From: Stercorarius parasiticus | Lineage: Eukaryota > Chordata > Aves > Charadriiformes > Stercorariidae | Assembly (NCBI GenBank): GCA_013396915.1 | Contig: VWZL01000583.1 | Span: 186,001 to 250,000 of the forward strand | DNA length: 64,000 nt | Reading direction: 5' to 3' | In this document: in pieces, positions 11,684 through 24,460 of the stretch | Layout: each line of letters opens with the position of its first letter | Numbering within the stretch: position 1 is the stretch's first letter | Position numbers and translations under genes: made by a program | The notes under the pieces: model-generated | Told to the model about the DNA's origin: nothing | What the model saw: the letters and a program-made list of their open reading frames with translations, nothing else | Databases searched by the model: none

Positions 11684-12951
11684 TGGGAAGGACATTATCC
11701 TTGAAAGATAAATTGAGAAATTGATTTTCAAATTTAAATCTACAGCTTCAAGTATTTCAAAGTTATGATTAAATTAATAAATCCAGTAAAGATAGTACTT
11801 TCTATGAATGTTCTGTCTTTCAGATCACTTAGTCATCCCTTCTGGCTGATAATTTAAATATTGAAATTATCTGGAGAACATTCCATTCATGTGATACGGG
11901 AATTCATTAAGTTGTGAGAGGGAATTATCTAATAGGATTGCAATCACAGAAATACTATTTCTATAATCTTCTACTTGATAACTCAAGCTGTTTAATAAGG
12001 CTTGCACGTGGCTATTTAAGAGAGTTCAGAAACCTATTTCTGTTTGGTTCTTTTTAGCAACATTTTCTTTTTTATTCAAAGAGCTCCTAAATGAGGCTGT
12101 TGGGGCCAATACACGTGAAAGGGAGTGTAACAGTCACATGGCAGGGAGGTGAGAGGGATGGAAAAGGAGGGGAAAAACATGTTTGTCCTGTTAACCTTTG
12201 TGATCAGCTGTTACGTTACAGTAGTAATGGAAGGCCTTGGGCTAATGGTAGTTCAGGAACTGTAACTCTCTGGTAATTATGACTTTAACAAAACAAGTAT
12301 TCTCAGTAAGAAGGCACAGCTTATGGAATTGTGAAGTGCCACCATCAGTTGGAACCCCATCAGTCTAAATATTTTGAAATACCTCAGCTTCCTGAGCTAG
12401 AAGCCTAGAGTTCACTTAGTCCTTTATTACTGTTGTAGTGTTTCTGGTGGGTCATTCTAGACATAGCTGTTCCTTGTTGTGAACAGTTTCCTTGATAATT
12501 TTGGTGGAGGAAGGGATTTGCCTTCATGTCTTCAGTGCTGCGTTGCAACAATTTTTTTTTTTTCATGGCATAATTCTTTCTCCTAACAAAACTTACTGGT
12601 TTGATTGCAGAATTGGGCTAATATGTGGGAGTCACCTGAGCCTTGACAGCCGAGGGGAAAACTTCTAGACTAGAGAAACTTGCAGCTTCCTCTTTCCCCT
12701 TTTCCTTTGAAAAAAAATCCCTTTCTAGGCAGATGAATTGCCATCTGAACAAATGCCAGGTAAAGAACTTTAGCTTCCAGTGGTCACTTTCTTCTTTCTG
12801 AAGTGTTGTTTTCAGTGGTTAAGTACAGTTTGGAGGGTGGACGAGGAGGTGGCTTTTACAAAGCTCTCTCTAAAAGAGGGACTGATCAGATACAAGCTAG
12901 ATTCTAACTGGTTTTTATTATTGACAGTAGCTGATCGAAACAGATGGGAGA
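10910..12951 (+). repeat. Direct repeat copy 2 (probable false duplication)
   Basis: Second copy of the block at 8867-10908. It starts abruptly inside the CR1 ORF1 region, with no CR1 sequence to its left, and at its right end runs smoothly into unique sequence ('accgtgcacaataagcagag'). That asymmetry fits a contig overlap better than a biological tandem duplication. Confidence 0.95.
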
Positions 12952-13680
12952 ACCGTGCACAATAAGCAGAGAAAACGTGCAGACATAAACGTAGTCATAC
13001 CAGTCCTGGGTGACTGGGATGTTGCAAAAAGATTGCCCTTAAATGTGTAGCTCCTAGGTTACCAGACCACATTCTCCCTGAGGACAGCTGCTTGTAGCAC
13101 AGCCAGTCAGTCTCAGACCAGACACTGCATTTTTCATTTGATGTGTTCAAACCATTACTCTTGCTGACTCCATCCTGACGTTGACTGGTTCTCACTCAGT
13201 CTTCTTCATTCTTACTCATTAGCTACAACTTTATTTCAGCCTATGTGCTAACAGAGGTTGATGATTTTGGATATGCTACTTAAACAGTCTTTTTGTAAAT
13301 ACACAGATTGAGTTTGTAGCAAACACAGAATTTTCAAAGTCACCTGCCTGGTTTAGAAGTATGAATCTATTGACAAATACACTGTGTTCCATGCCTCCAT
13401 TGTAGCAGGTTAGTGCATTATGTTTCTCAATAATAATTAACACTACTTAATCAGAAGCTCAATCAATAGTATTGACACAGTTACTGTAAGCAGTACCTTT
13501 GTTTCAAAAAATCTTGTGTTTTATCTTCAGGGCATGTTGCTACCTGATTTTCCAACTAAGCCTAAATAAATGTCAATACTTCGGCGAATTGAATTTGAAA
13601 CAAAACAACAAAAAAAGTGCATCTGGAGTTGTGTAAACCTTTTGGATTACCTTGACAGGGAAAAGGTGAATAAGGCTTTC

Positions 13681-14194
13681 TTGGTTTTGGCTGGGATGGA
13701 GCTCATTTTCTTGAGCCAGTATAGTGCTGTATTTTAGATTTGTGACCAAAACTGTATTGGTAACACACCGGTGTTTTAGGTGAGCAGTGCTTACACAGTG
13801 TCAAGGCCTTCTCTGTTTCTCATTCTGCCTGCCCCCAGCGAGTAGACTGGAAGGGGACACAACTGGGAAGCTGACCCAGATTGACCAAGGAGGTACACCA
13901 TACCATGTGACACCATGCTCAGCAATAAGTACTGGGGGAAGCTACCTTTTCCCAAGGTAACCATTGCTCAGGGACTGGCTGGGCGTTGGGCAGCTGGTGG
14001 TGAGTGATTGGGTTTGCATCATCTGTTTTTTGTTGCTTTTTCTCCCCCCACCCCCTCTTCACTTACTAAACTGTTTTTATCTCAACCTTTGAGTTTTCTC
14101 GCTTTTGACTTTCTGATTCTCTTCCTCCATCCCACTGGGAGTAAGCAAGCAGCTGGGTGGGAGCTTACCTGCTGACCAGGGTCAACCCACCACA
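13681..14194 (+). mobile_element. Solo LTR of an avian endogenous retrovirus
   Basis: The sequence matches the widespread avian ERVL-type LTR layout: 'ggctgggatggagctcattt', 'aacacaccggtgtttta', 'caaggccttctctgtttctc', 'ccatgctcagcaataagta' (core promoter-like region), then 'actaaactgtttttatctca' and a closing 'gggtcaacccaccaca'. It is on the + strand. The 7-bp string ggctttc flanks it at 13674-13680 and 14195-14201, consistent with a target-site duplication (5 bp expected for ERVL; the extra match may be chance). The 5' TG terminus is not intact. No internal retroviral genes are present, so this is a recombined solo LTR. Family assignment is from memory. Confidence 0.8.
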
Positions 14195-17100
14195 GGCTTT
14201 CATTCAAAATGGATTATTTTCACATTAAATACAACTCTTTATAGTAGTCACTTTCTTCTTAACCTGTATGAAATCTGTTTCCTCTTTCTGAATATTCCTT
14301 ACAGAAAAATATACTCATTTGGAATAGAATTTGGTGGATACTTCAGCTTGTGGTCATGAAGAAATTTTAGGAGATACAAGATTTTACCTACTGGCAGAAA
14401 TGGCTGAAAGGGTTCAACCAAAAAACCCATCCTTTTTTCTGTATAGGATGACATCAATGTCAATAAAAACACCCATTTCCAGTGATTTTACCAGTCAACT
14501 AATCAAAAGCATCAAAGCTCGCAAGCCTTTTCAGTATTCACAGCTTTCGCAGCTCTCCACTCATGCCCCAGTGGAAATATTTGGCATCTTAGTCTCAAGA
14601 AGCAGCTTGCCGTGGTGCATAGCTCCTGTTCTTTGTTTTAATTGTGCATTCTGCTCCTTGACAGGTTGGCTGTAATACTGGCATTCCTTGAGATCCTGTA
14701 GGATTACAGAACTTTGCCAGAGTAAGCCCCTCTACAACAATTACGAATTAATGGGCAAATATCACTGCTCAGTAAGATTTTTAGACTTTATTTGGTTTGT
14801 AATCCCCAAGAAAAATACCCTTTTTGGAGAACAAATCAGGCTTTCTTCACACAAGGTTTTCGAAGTTATTACATCCAAAGTCTTTTCCGGCTTGGATCTT
14901 TAGATACAAAGTTTTTCTCAAAGGTGCAAATTTCCGTGGGCTTGGCCTGTATTCATATATTGGGTTAATAATCTTGACTATAACTATTTATCATTAATAT
15001 TTAATATTGATTTTAATTTGTCAGGATTTAACTGTAAGAAGATATTTGCTTAAAATGTAGTAACAGCATAATCTGCCGCATCCTCCCCAGCGCCCCCAAG
15101 GATTAATAACATTTTGAGCAACGTAAAGATAAGAGACCAATTCCTACAATAAGTTGAAGCAAAGATATGTTAAATGAATTTTTCTAATTTTACTGTTTGA
15201 AATTTGAATCAGTAATTTAATAAGATCAGTCTCTTCATGCCTAGTGCACGGACTCTTAAGAAACACTTCTCATATGCAGGGCTTTTCTTCCTTTTCTTGT
15301 TCTTTGACGGATTTTCTGAGGAGAAAATCTTTTTTGATTCTTCTTCTCCACTTTTGAATCTGGTCTTACTTAAGTGTCCCAACGGAGTAATACTTGTAAA
15401 GCTTTAAATAACATATTATTTCACGTATCATCTACACAATGTAGCTTTCTTTCAGTATCTGTAAGGACACTTATCTTTCCAGTCAACACAAATAATCTGT
15501 GTGTATAAAAGCATTTATATTACTTTAATTGTTCAAAAGTATCAGTAATTTACTTGACACCATTGCTGTGGAGTACTGAATAAAACAGAAGAGAATGTCA
15601 GTAGCTCAGAAGGAATTCTCATTATCAAGAGATCTCATCAATTAAAAAAAAAATTTCTTTGTAGTTTAATGCCCTTATGTTGTTTAATGTCACTACTTAA
15701 GCTAAAAGGACACTAGCATCAGAGATAATATCTCCATTTTCTTCTAACTGTGGCAAGAAAGGTTATCCTACTCAGCTGTCTGTGGAAACAGTTTTTATAG
15801 TCCCTTACCGAACCATAAAAAGGGTTGGGTTTTTGTAATACAGCTCTCTCTAAATCTAAGATTTTGCAAGCCACACTGAGAAATTTGAATACACTTTGCT
15901 TATTAGCAATAAAAATATTGAACTGTTGAACCCTTAAGGTAATTAAGGTAATTTTTTTTTTTTAAAGACCTCATCTTTTCCCCTTGATTAAATTTTATTC
16001 CCTGTGCTCTGCAGAAGTCATTCTGTTCATGTGCTGCTTTCAGGTTTTTGTCAGCTAATGGTCTGCTGTTTTTCATGTTACTTGATTTTCTTTAATTTAT
16101 GTGGTTCTGGTTAGGATATGTTGAAATAGAGGAGTTAAACAGCACAGGTGTAACTTGGGAAGAGAAACAATGCTATACTATAACCTCTTTCCTTCTTCAG
16201 ACCACTTTGCTGCTTACAAAAAGCATCTCTATGACACTTCTTTCACGAGGATATATTCATTCTTAATTGTTAAGCACCTTTCTGTTCTCCCTGAAGTCCT
16301 TTAGTTTTATATTGATATTTTAATAGTTCAGTGCTTTTTGGTTCTTAAGCGATGAGTGCACAGGTAGTTAACAAAACACAAAATTGTGAAGGAGAAAAAA
16401 AGCCATTCTTTGGATTTGCAATCAATGTTTCCAAACTTCTGTTGACCTTTTAGCGGCACCAGTATATCTGAGTGTAAATAGCATGTGTAGGCATACAGAA
16501 TAATTATATTGTGATGGAGGTGGTCTTCTTAATGAACTTTAACTGATTGTCATTATGCTTTTAAGCTTTATTCAGTGACATAGGTCCAGTTTTATGTAGT
16601 TCAGTGGGAACCATAAATACCTGTTTTCTTTAAATAAAAAATAACTTCATATGATAGGCGGAACTTCTTAATTATCGTAGCTAATTGCATTTATTGCCTT
16701 CTCAAAATAAGGCAGTTGCTAAATGCTGCATTAATGCATATACAATTAAAAAACTGCTTGCATTTACAAATCAGTCACTGTAGAGTCTTAGCACTAATGT
16801 ACAGATGAATCTCGCATTGAACCAAAATACATTTGATATGGCTAATAGAGAATGCGATGAACCTTTTATGAAGGTATGATGAAACGGATCATGCAAACTA
16901 AATAATTGTATCTCTAGAGACCAATTAGTTTCTTCAACAAATAGACCAGTTCCCATGCTGGTTGATGATAGGATAACCTTTCAGGTGCTGGGTATGGTGG
17001 GTTACAGATGTACTCTTCTCTTGTACATGATAAAAGGCCTAAAGCAATGCCACCTGATTTCATGGGCTGCAAGACCCTCTGGTACAGCTTGTGATCATAA

Positions 17101-19236
17101 GAACTAAAAATTTAAAAATGAGTCTGAGTGGAGCTGTGGTGCTTCCTGAAAAGTGTTATTTCTTTAATTCTTATGTCCATAAGCAAGTAATGTGGTTAGG
17201 ATCACTGGTCTAAAGCACTCACCCAAGTGCAGCTGCCCTTCTGCTATTTCTGCACCTTTGGGCAACAATAACGTTATATATTATTATACAGGTCACTAAT
17301 TGAATTTTCTAAGGGGAGAGGGGAGTTTAATTCCAATAGTTTATATTTCACCACAGAAAACTCAAAATGAAATGTATAATTTGCTTAGCAAATTGGATTA
17401 CCAAGCTGTGTAGCTATTGATTGTTTTGGAAATCTCCATGTTTCTTACTTCTGGGTAGACAACTTCAGATAATAAGACAAAAAGTATTATAGAAGAAAAG
17501 CTATATTAGAAGCAACCTTATTAAGCCACTTGTTTGAGTAAATGAAAAAAAATTAGCAATATGTTGCTGTGCTTTTATATGTAGAAAAACTAAACCGAAG
17601 AATCCCATTGAATTAAGCTTCATTTGTTTAGTTTCAAACTGAAGTTGGCCTAAACATACATGTTTTGTTGATACTAGAAATTAATATTGACCTATACTTT
17701 ATATTAAACTCAGTATAAATACATATGTTACCCATGTTATCTGGCAGTATTTGCCCCAGTTACTCAGTGACTCTGCAAATACTCTTAGATAGCAAAAAGG
17801 TGTGTGCTTGCCCTTAATAGAGACTTCAAAAAAGTTGTTTAATAAAATGCCAAAATATGAAAACTTTCCTATTTTCCTTTCATGCTTATTTGAAAAAGAA
17901 AAGTCCGTAGTCTCAACTGCTGGGATCTGTTCTACAGAGCAATAGAAAGATACATGTGCTCCAAAAATGGGAGAATCTCCATGTACCTTAGAAAAAGCAG
18001 CAGCACAAGCACATGACCCTTTCTGCTTACAGTGAAGACTGTAGCCATGCAGAATTTGAGATTGCAGGCCCTCGGAGTTGAACATCGTGGGAACAATGCG
18101 AGTTCTTTCCTACTAAAAGCAACATCAGCTGACCTATACCCATATTTTGGTCGTGTTTATCTCATCTTGAAGTGTTATAAAATCTCATTCCTGAGCAGAT
18201 GTATGTGAAAAGCTGTTGGAAGTCTTCCATTGAGGAGCTTGTGGTGAGAAGTCCTGAAGTCTTTTAGACTCCTCATGGGGTGGGATGTCTATGAGGGGAA
18301 GTGATTAACAGCAGTTGTGTAAGCAAAGATGGAAAACAGTCTTTCTAGACTCTAGGAAGATGTCACACTTCTTTAGGTTTTTCTTCAGTGGCTCAGTGCA
18401 GCTGGTTGGCATAAATTTACAATTAAGTATGTATAATTCAGGCAGTTTTGTTGTTCAGTCATGGAACAAACTTCTCTGGAGATCTTGAATCACAGTAGTT
18501 ATCTCCTGAAGAATGGCTTAAAAATTTTGCAGGTTGTAGGTGATTTGTTCATAGGAATGATTCTCCAATACATCCAGTACAAGTGTTGCTATTCTTGCAG
18601 TGATACTAATATAAGGACGAGGCATAGTCAGTCATATCAGCCACCACCTACACATGCTCTAGAAATACACTGATGAAATTCAGTAGACTACTGACACACG
18701 AGTTTGTGTTGCTCATAGATTAGAGTGGATTTTTTTATTGTTTTACTGACATTCCATTGGAAAAGATTACCCAAAAGTAGTTATTCCAAAACAGTCTCAG
18801 AATAGCAACTTCTGCAAGTCACGGGCCATAGAAAAATACATAAGATCTTACCTGGAGAGAACACAGTATTGTATTAGCTATAGAGAAAAGCAATTACTGT
18901 CATCGCACCAAACTTTCAAGTTTGTTCTTCTCTGCTGAAAACAATGTGGAGAAATAGATATCATCAGTCTTTGGCCACAAATCCTGATATTTTCAGGGAT
19001 ACAGAAAATACAAAATATTTTCCTTCTGCAGTTTCCTATTGACATTGTCAGAAGGTCAGCAATGTGTTAACTTGTACTTCCCCGTACATATTAAGACTTA
19101 AGAAGATGCTTAGTTTTACAAAACTTTCCATGTACCCAGAACAGCACAGAAGCTGCTGTGTAAAGCAACAACAGAGTTAATCCAGGGTTGAGACCTTTCA
19201 AAACTCTTATCCTAGAAAACTGACACTGATGTATAC

Positions 19237-19264
19237 TGATCTAAAGGTTAAAGCCTTTAGATCA
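19237..19264. repeat. Inverted repeat, 11-bp arms
   Basis: Perfect arms 'tgatctaaagg' (19237-19247) and 'cctttagatca' (19254-19264) with a 6-nt loop. It lies in intron sequence and no function is evident. Confidence 0.85.
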
Positions 19265-20940
19265 CACCACCAAAAAAGGGAAACTGTTTCCAGTGTGGTG
19301 TTGCCCAATACATGTGTTTATTGGAAAAGCTACCTGAACAGAAGCCAAAATAATCTCCTAAGAACTGGCTTTGAACAAGCAAATTATGAACAAAATAACA
19401 ATTGACTGAAAAGTCTTGAAGTAAGAACATGTACAATATTTAAAGCTGTTTAATTTTATTATCAGACTCTCAGTGACTGGAGAGAGATCACTTGAGAAGA
19501 TAAAGTTTCATTTCTGTCTCTGCAAATTCCAACTCACAGTATTCTCAGATATTCATCTCTTCAACATTAATACCAATCGTTATCTTCCTTTTCTAAATGC
19601 AGCTTCTTTTGTTCCATGCAACAATAGGAAAAAAAAAAACAAACCAACAAACCTGTAGCTCTTCCATACCCTGTACATCCATTATTTTTAATCACTGATG
19701 TGAAAAATGTAACAATATTGGTATACAGGAGGCGAGGGTGCTCTTTGCTTGGTATTTCTCATATTGACTCATCATATGTGAGTCATTGTGTGTAGGTTCT
19801 TGGGTCCCTCCCCCACCTCCACAGTTTGGTACTAGTTGTGTTTTAGTTTAATAAAATTTTAAGGCAGTTTTTTATCTCAAGAGTTCCCGCATGTGCAGCT
19901 TGTACTGTTGTTCCACAGGATACTTGGGGCAACCTTCAGTTTCACTCTTCATTGTTTGTTTGCTGTTTCTAAGGAAAGGAGTATTATCTGTAAAATGAGT
20001 CTGAATGGGTCTTTTGTTCTTTTTCCTTACTGAAACTAATAGCAAAATAACCCTTCGAATTAATGTTTGGGATTTATTTTTTAACCTGGCAATATTTTTG
20101 AAGTAGACACACTTTTCAGATTAATGATAAAAAGCAGTAGTTTTGGGTTTATTTTCACTTGGCTTTTTATGTCCATAAGAACAGCAGACTTGGCTCTAAC
20201 AGCAGATTTGCTGCAGTGCTCGGTTCAGCTTCTTGTGTTTTGTACCTTTACCAGCATAATTCACTTAATGTTACATATTTGGTTTTAATGCTGTGAAAAA
20301 AAGACTCTGTGCTATTAGAATATTTGGGGCAGTTTAGAAAACTGGCAGCAATGGCATGCCTAGTGGTGAATACTCTTATCTGTCTTGGCTCTCGCAGTGC
20401 CTTTTTATATATATAGACAAGAAATTCCTAGATAACAAATTCCCTGTAAGGTAGATTAAGTTTTAAAGTTTGTGGAAGACACCGAGGGACTACTGCATTG
20501 CAAAAAAGCTGAATTTTTACTAGTATTTTTGTTGAAAAGGTTCAAGGATAGGACACAATAATATTTTTTTTGGTCCTTCATGTATTTTAATACATAGCAG
20601 TTTATACATGTAACTTTCTCTGGAGTTTTCAGTTTGTACTGTTGTTCTTATTATAAACGTTCATCAGCAGTTCAGTCCAGAAAAAGGATAATACCTTCTG
20701 TTGAGAAGCAGTATAGCAAGGAGCACTGAAAAAAGTGAACATTTAAAAGGGATAAATGTAGAGGAGAAATTTGAAGAAAGTACTATATTGTGTGCGAGAG
20801 AAGAAACAGAGACACTGATAAGTTGATTTGGATCATAAAGCTAAAGGCTTAGAAGATATTAAGCCTTGCTGGGACTCCAAATACTAAGGTTTAAATAAAG
20901 TATGTTGTCACATGTAACATGGATGATGTTCCATGTGGAG

Positions 20941-20982
20941 AAGGGTCAAAGGTAGCATAAAAAGGGTCAAAGCGCAGCATAA
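20941..20982 (+). repeat. Imperfect 21-bp tandem duplication
   Basis: Two adjacent units of 'aagggtcaaag..cagcataa' type with a period of 21 bp and about three mismatches, within intron sequence. Confidence 0.8.
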
Positions 20983-21432
20983 AATAACTGTAGTAATAGT
21001 GTTTGGGGTGCACTTGTAAATGAAATATTATTATAATAATTACAATATGGAAAAATATGGTGAATTCATACAGATGTGTCCTGCGGTGTCAATCATTTAT
21101 TATCTAGGGAAATAGTGTAAATTCCAAAGAAAGTTAATCTGTGTTAACGTGAGAGTGTTGTGAAGAAGCTGTGTGCACTTGTGAACGGTTTCATTGATTT
21201 AGTAGACTATCTTCCTTATATTCCCCAAGTATTATGTTTCCCTATGGTACTTGTTTAATTTGCTAATAATATGGTTTGAGTGAAAAAAACAATAATTTAT
21301 TCCATTATCCAAAATGCAACTAGATGGTAAACTAGCAGATAACACATCAGAACATTATAAATGAAAATAATTGTATTTAATACAAAGCGTGCATATATTT
21401 GGGTGTTCTAATATTTTCTTTTGATATTGCAG

Positions 21433-21590
21433 GGAACAGCATACTCCATTCAGCAGCGGACAGTGTGACAAGCGCAGTACAGAAGGCAAGTCAAGCTTTG
21501 AATGAGCGTGGTGAAAGGCTAGGTCGAGCAGAAGAAAAGACAGAGGAGCTGAAGAACAGCGCTCAGCAGTTTGCAGAAACTGCACACAAG
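21433..21590 (+). CDS. STXBP6: STXBP6 (amisyn) penultimate coding exon
   Basis: This 158-nt exon follows an acceptor 'ttgatattgcag' and precedes a consensus donor 'gtaaga' at 21591. Its first two bases complete a split Gly codon. The 52 full codons read NSILHSAADSVTSAVQ... and ...ALNERGERLGRAEEKTEEL...QQFAETAHK, which I recognise as the C-terminal R-SNARE-like coiled coil of amisyn (syntaxin-binding protein 6). Amisyn is a roughly 210-residue cytosolic protein that binds syntaxin-1 and SNAP-25 and restrains vesicle fusion. The Arg in 'NER' (codon 21507-21509) aligns with the zero-layer Arg of VAMP. There is no transmembrane anchor, as expected for amisyn. The exon ends in phase 0. It is intact, and earlier exons are outside the window. 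Confidence 0.96.
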
Positions 21591-24109
21591 GTAAGACTTT
21601 GGTGGGATAAGGCTCTTAGTAGGTTAAAGTCACACATTCATTTCTTTTGAGAGGAGGAAGTTTTTGAAAGAATTGCAGTCAGTCACTGTTTACAAACAGC
21701 TTGCTGTTTTTCTTGATACCGTTCTTCACTTGTCAGATTTCTGGTTTATAACTACTTCTGTGTATATATCTGAGGCTTGCTGCATTTCCACTTGAACTCA
21801 AATTACATATTTTCACCTTCCTGAAGCATATTTCAAATCCATCTTCCCACTACTGTTTGGTACTATTCATCATACTTTGTGCAGAAGCATAGTGAAATTG
21901 TTTTTAATCCCTTTGATAAGCAGTCATAGCTCTGTGACTGTTGCTAAAAACGTATCTTTTTGTGTCTGGAAATGTTACTTACAAGGGTTTTGAGGAATTG
22001 TTCCATCTCAGAAATGTGTGGACATTCCCTGTTCTAGGTGGAAGGTATTGCCAGTACTATGCCTGTTGCTTCTGCACGTGCATAATTGTGCTGAGCTTCC
22101 ATCTCTGTGAAAGAAATTCTAGGCATCCACAGCATTCGATTTGGTGGCTATGTAACACACCCACAGCAGACAGAATGCTTCAGAAAACTTTTACTTTTTT
22201 TTTTTAAAGGTGAGCAACCATTTTAGCATGCAGGTTTTATAGTTGTGCTGCTTGGCACGGTCTAGGCTTTATCATGCTTATACCAAAAAAATGTCTTCCT
22301 ACTGCATTAACACTAGAAATCCTGGATTGATATCTTGCAGTTCTATACAAGCCTCTGTCTTATGTAGTCTTTAAAATGTCACAAAACAACTTATTTTCAT
22401 GGAATCCTGGGATAATCCTCTACTTTGTGGTCCATTTAGATTAGCATGGTTCATTTTAGTGGCCTGAGTACGGTACAAGCCTGCTCTTCCATCTAACACC
22501 GCCACCTTCCCAGCACCACCCTCCCCCAGTGGTGATAACTATGTGAACCAAGAAAACCAACCTTAAACAGCCGCTACCACTGCTTCTAGGATAGGTGGCA
22601 AAAGGTTTGCCACTTTAGAGTAAAGCGTAGAGTGCTGCTTGGTAAGGAGTTCAAAAATGAAAAATGCCTCTGATAGTTGGGTCGCTATGAATCTTGATTA
22701 AGATTTGAATAGGTTTCATTAGTCTGTGTTGCCCTTTCATCTTCCACGTGTGCAGAACAGCAGTTCCACAGATGAAGACGTGATACGAACAGAAACAAAT
22801 CTTTTCAATGTGTTCTATTAGGAAAATCTTATTTTTAAAAATCTGAGGATTAAAGGATATGGTATTGTAATAAAAATACCATCTTTGATAGCTTGTGCTG
22901 TACCATATTTAGAAATAAAAGTTTAAAAAATCCTGATGTAATAATTCAAATATTGGAAGCAAACATGGCAGGAATGGTGGAGAAGCTAAAAACATCCACA
23001 AGTATTTTATTTTTTTAATCAAATAAAAAAATATGTAAAAATTCTCAATCAGGATTTTGTACATAGTCATTTGAGTTTACATATCTCTGTAGCAGTAAGT
23101 GAGAACAGTTTCTGCAGGAAATGTCTGAGTGATGCAGAACAGAGAAGGATAATCTCCATTTGGACTGTGTGCTGGGCTGAGATTTATGAAATCTTCCTGC
23201 CAGTCCAGTTCTACAGATTACCAGTCTTCCCCAGATGAGTGTGAGGCCATGTGCTGTTGAAGCTATCCCAGTTACCAGCTGCCTGAAACAGGAGCCTGAC
23301 AGTCTTGCAGTGGATGATAGTTAAGGATTTGTAATAAACGCTTGGGATTTGTCTTTTTAACAATAAAATAACATCTTTTGTTTGAAGAAAACAAAATATA
23401 GTTTAGTTCATAGAGGACCCTAAATGAATACTTGTCATCTTACTGATCATAAGGATAACTTAGTAAAATGGGGTTTACAACATTTTTTTTGTGCAAATTT
23501 TTCTGTATTGTTGCCCCAAGTCTTGAATTCTATCTTAGAGGTGCAGTAGTCCTGCAATTCCTCTACTGTTATCTCACAAAAATGCATATGGCAGCCACTC
23601 AGGAATGTTTTATGTTAGAGGGGCTGTTGCTTTATGGTGATGTGCTTTGGTTTGCAAGAGAGTTTTTTGGTGGGTTTGGTGGAGCATTTAGGAATAGGTA
23701 CAGTATTATTTATTGTTAATGTTCCTCTGGTTAAGTCTTTGAGGAGCAGCTGCTACTTAGATCTTACATGTTGTTTGCACAGAAAAGAAAACACTTTACT
23801 CCAGTGAAACCAGGAAAGTGAAGTCCAGCTGAGTGTTTAAGTGGCAAAATTGTAACTTTCTGGCAAAACAGTGACAGTGAAGAGAAAGGCACCAATTTTA
23901 ACTTACAAGTATTTGTGAACACTTCATGCAACAAAGCATTCTGGTTGCTTTTTTTTTTTATTCCCATTTTGGTTGCTTTGCCATTTAGTTCCCATTTTGG
24001 TTGCTTTAGAGTTGCCTTCAGTAGAACAGTAAAAGTACTCTGAATTATTGTCAGCCCATAATTAATTTTGCCGCTACGGTATCATGACTTGGATACAGAT
24101 TTCTCTTAC
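21591..24109. other. Last STXBP6 intron, left part
   Basis: AT-rich intron after the donor at 21591. It contains T-tracts and a short 28-bp-period duplication at 23961-24007. No gene or recognisable repeat family is visible here. Confidence 0.6.
23961..24007 (+). repeat. Short tandem duplication, period 28 bp
   Basis: The 19-bp string 'ttcccattttggttgcttt' occurs at 23961-23979 and again at 23989-24007, separated by 9 bp. A 'ggttgcttt' also occurs just upstream, suggesting slippage. Confidence 0.85.
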
Positions 24110-24460
24110 AGCTTAATTTGTTTGTCTGGACATTACTTGGGCAACAAACAGGAGCAGCTGGAAGCCGTTACGCAGCTGCAGAACTATGATATAGTTGCCA
24201 TCACGGAAACAGGGTGGGATGACTCACGCAACTGCAGTGCTGTATTGGATGGCTATAAAATCTTCAGAAAGGATAGACAAGGAAGGAGAGGCGGTGGGGT
24301 AGCCCTGTATGTTAGGGAGTGTTTTGACTGTCCAGAGTTTGATGATGGTGACAACAGGGCTGAGTGTTTATGGGTAAGAGTCAGGGAGAAGGCCAACAAG
24401 GCAGATATTGTGGTGGGAGTCTGTTACAGACCACCCAACCAGGATGAAGAGGTAGATTAA
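24110..24460 (+). pseudogene. CR1 endonuclease N-terminal remnant
   Basis: An open frame with clear CR1 endonuclease content: 'GNKQEQLEAVTQLQNYDIVA' followed by 'ITET' (catalytic Glu block), 'GYKIFRKDRQGRRGGGVAL' and 'IVVGVCYRPPNQDEE', ending in a stop at 24458-24460. The frame is open from 24068, but homology starts near 24110, so the first Met is in flanking sequence. The catalytic GDFN block further on is out of frame or degraded. Confidence 0.88.

Larger units (their letters stand above)
14202..21432. other. STXBP6 intron, no other gene seen
   Basis: A long AT-rich intron leading to the acceptor at 21431-21432. Open frames of 114 and 128 codons occur (14331-14675 and 17699-18085) but lack splice context or recognisable protein content. 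I searched for the earlier amisyn coding exons by eye and did not find them. They presumably lie upstream of this window. Confidence 0.55.

Noticed and set aside
8867..12951. Biological tandem duplication giving two CR1 ORF1 copies
   Set aside because: No differences were seen between the copies, and the N sits exactly at the junction, so an assembly artefact is more likely. Reported as such.
13681..14194. Possible full provirus around the LTR
   Set aside because: No gag, pol or env homology is visible on either side and there is no second LTR nearby. It is a solo LTR.
14331..14675. 114-codon plus-strand open frame just after the LTR
   Set aside because: It starts in ordinary intron sequence and has no motif or splice context. 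I could not link it to STXBP6 or to a retroviral gene.
17699..18085. 128-codon minus-strand open frame in the STXBP6 intron
   Set aside because: No recognisable domain, no clear acceptor or donor, and a Ser/Phe/Cys-rich composition typical of chance frames. Some frames of this length are expected in 64 kb read in six frames.
21399..21650. 83-codon frame taken as a complete gene
   Set aside because: It only reads intron, exon and intron in one frame. The splice sites at 21432/21433 and 21590/21591 and the match to amisyn show that only 21433-21590 is coding.
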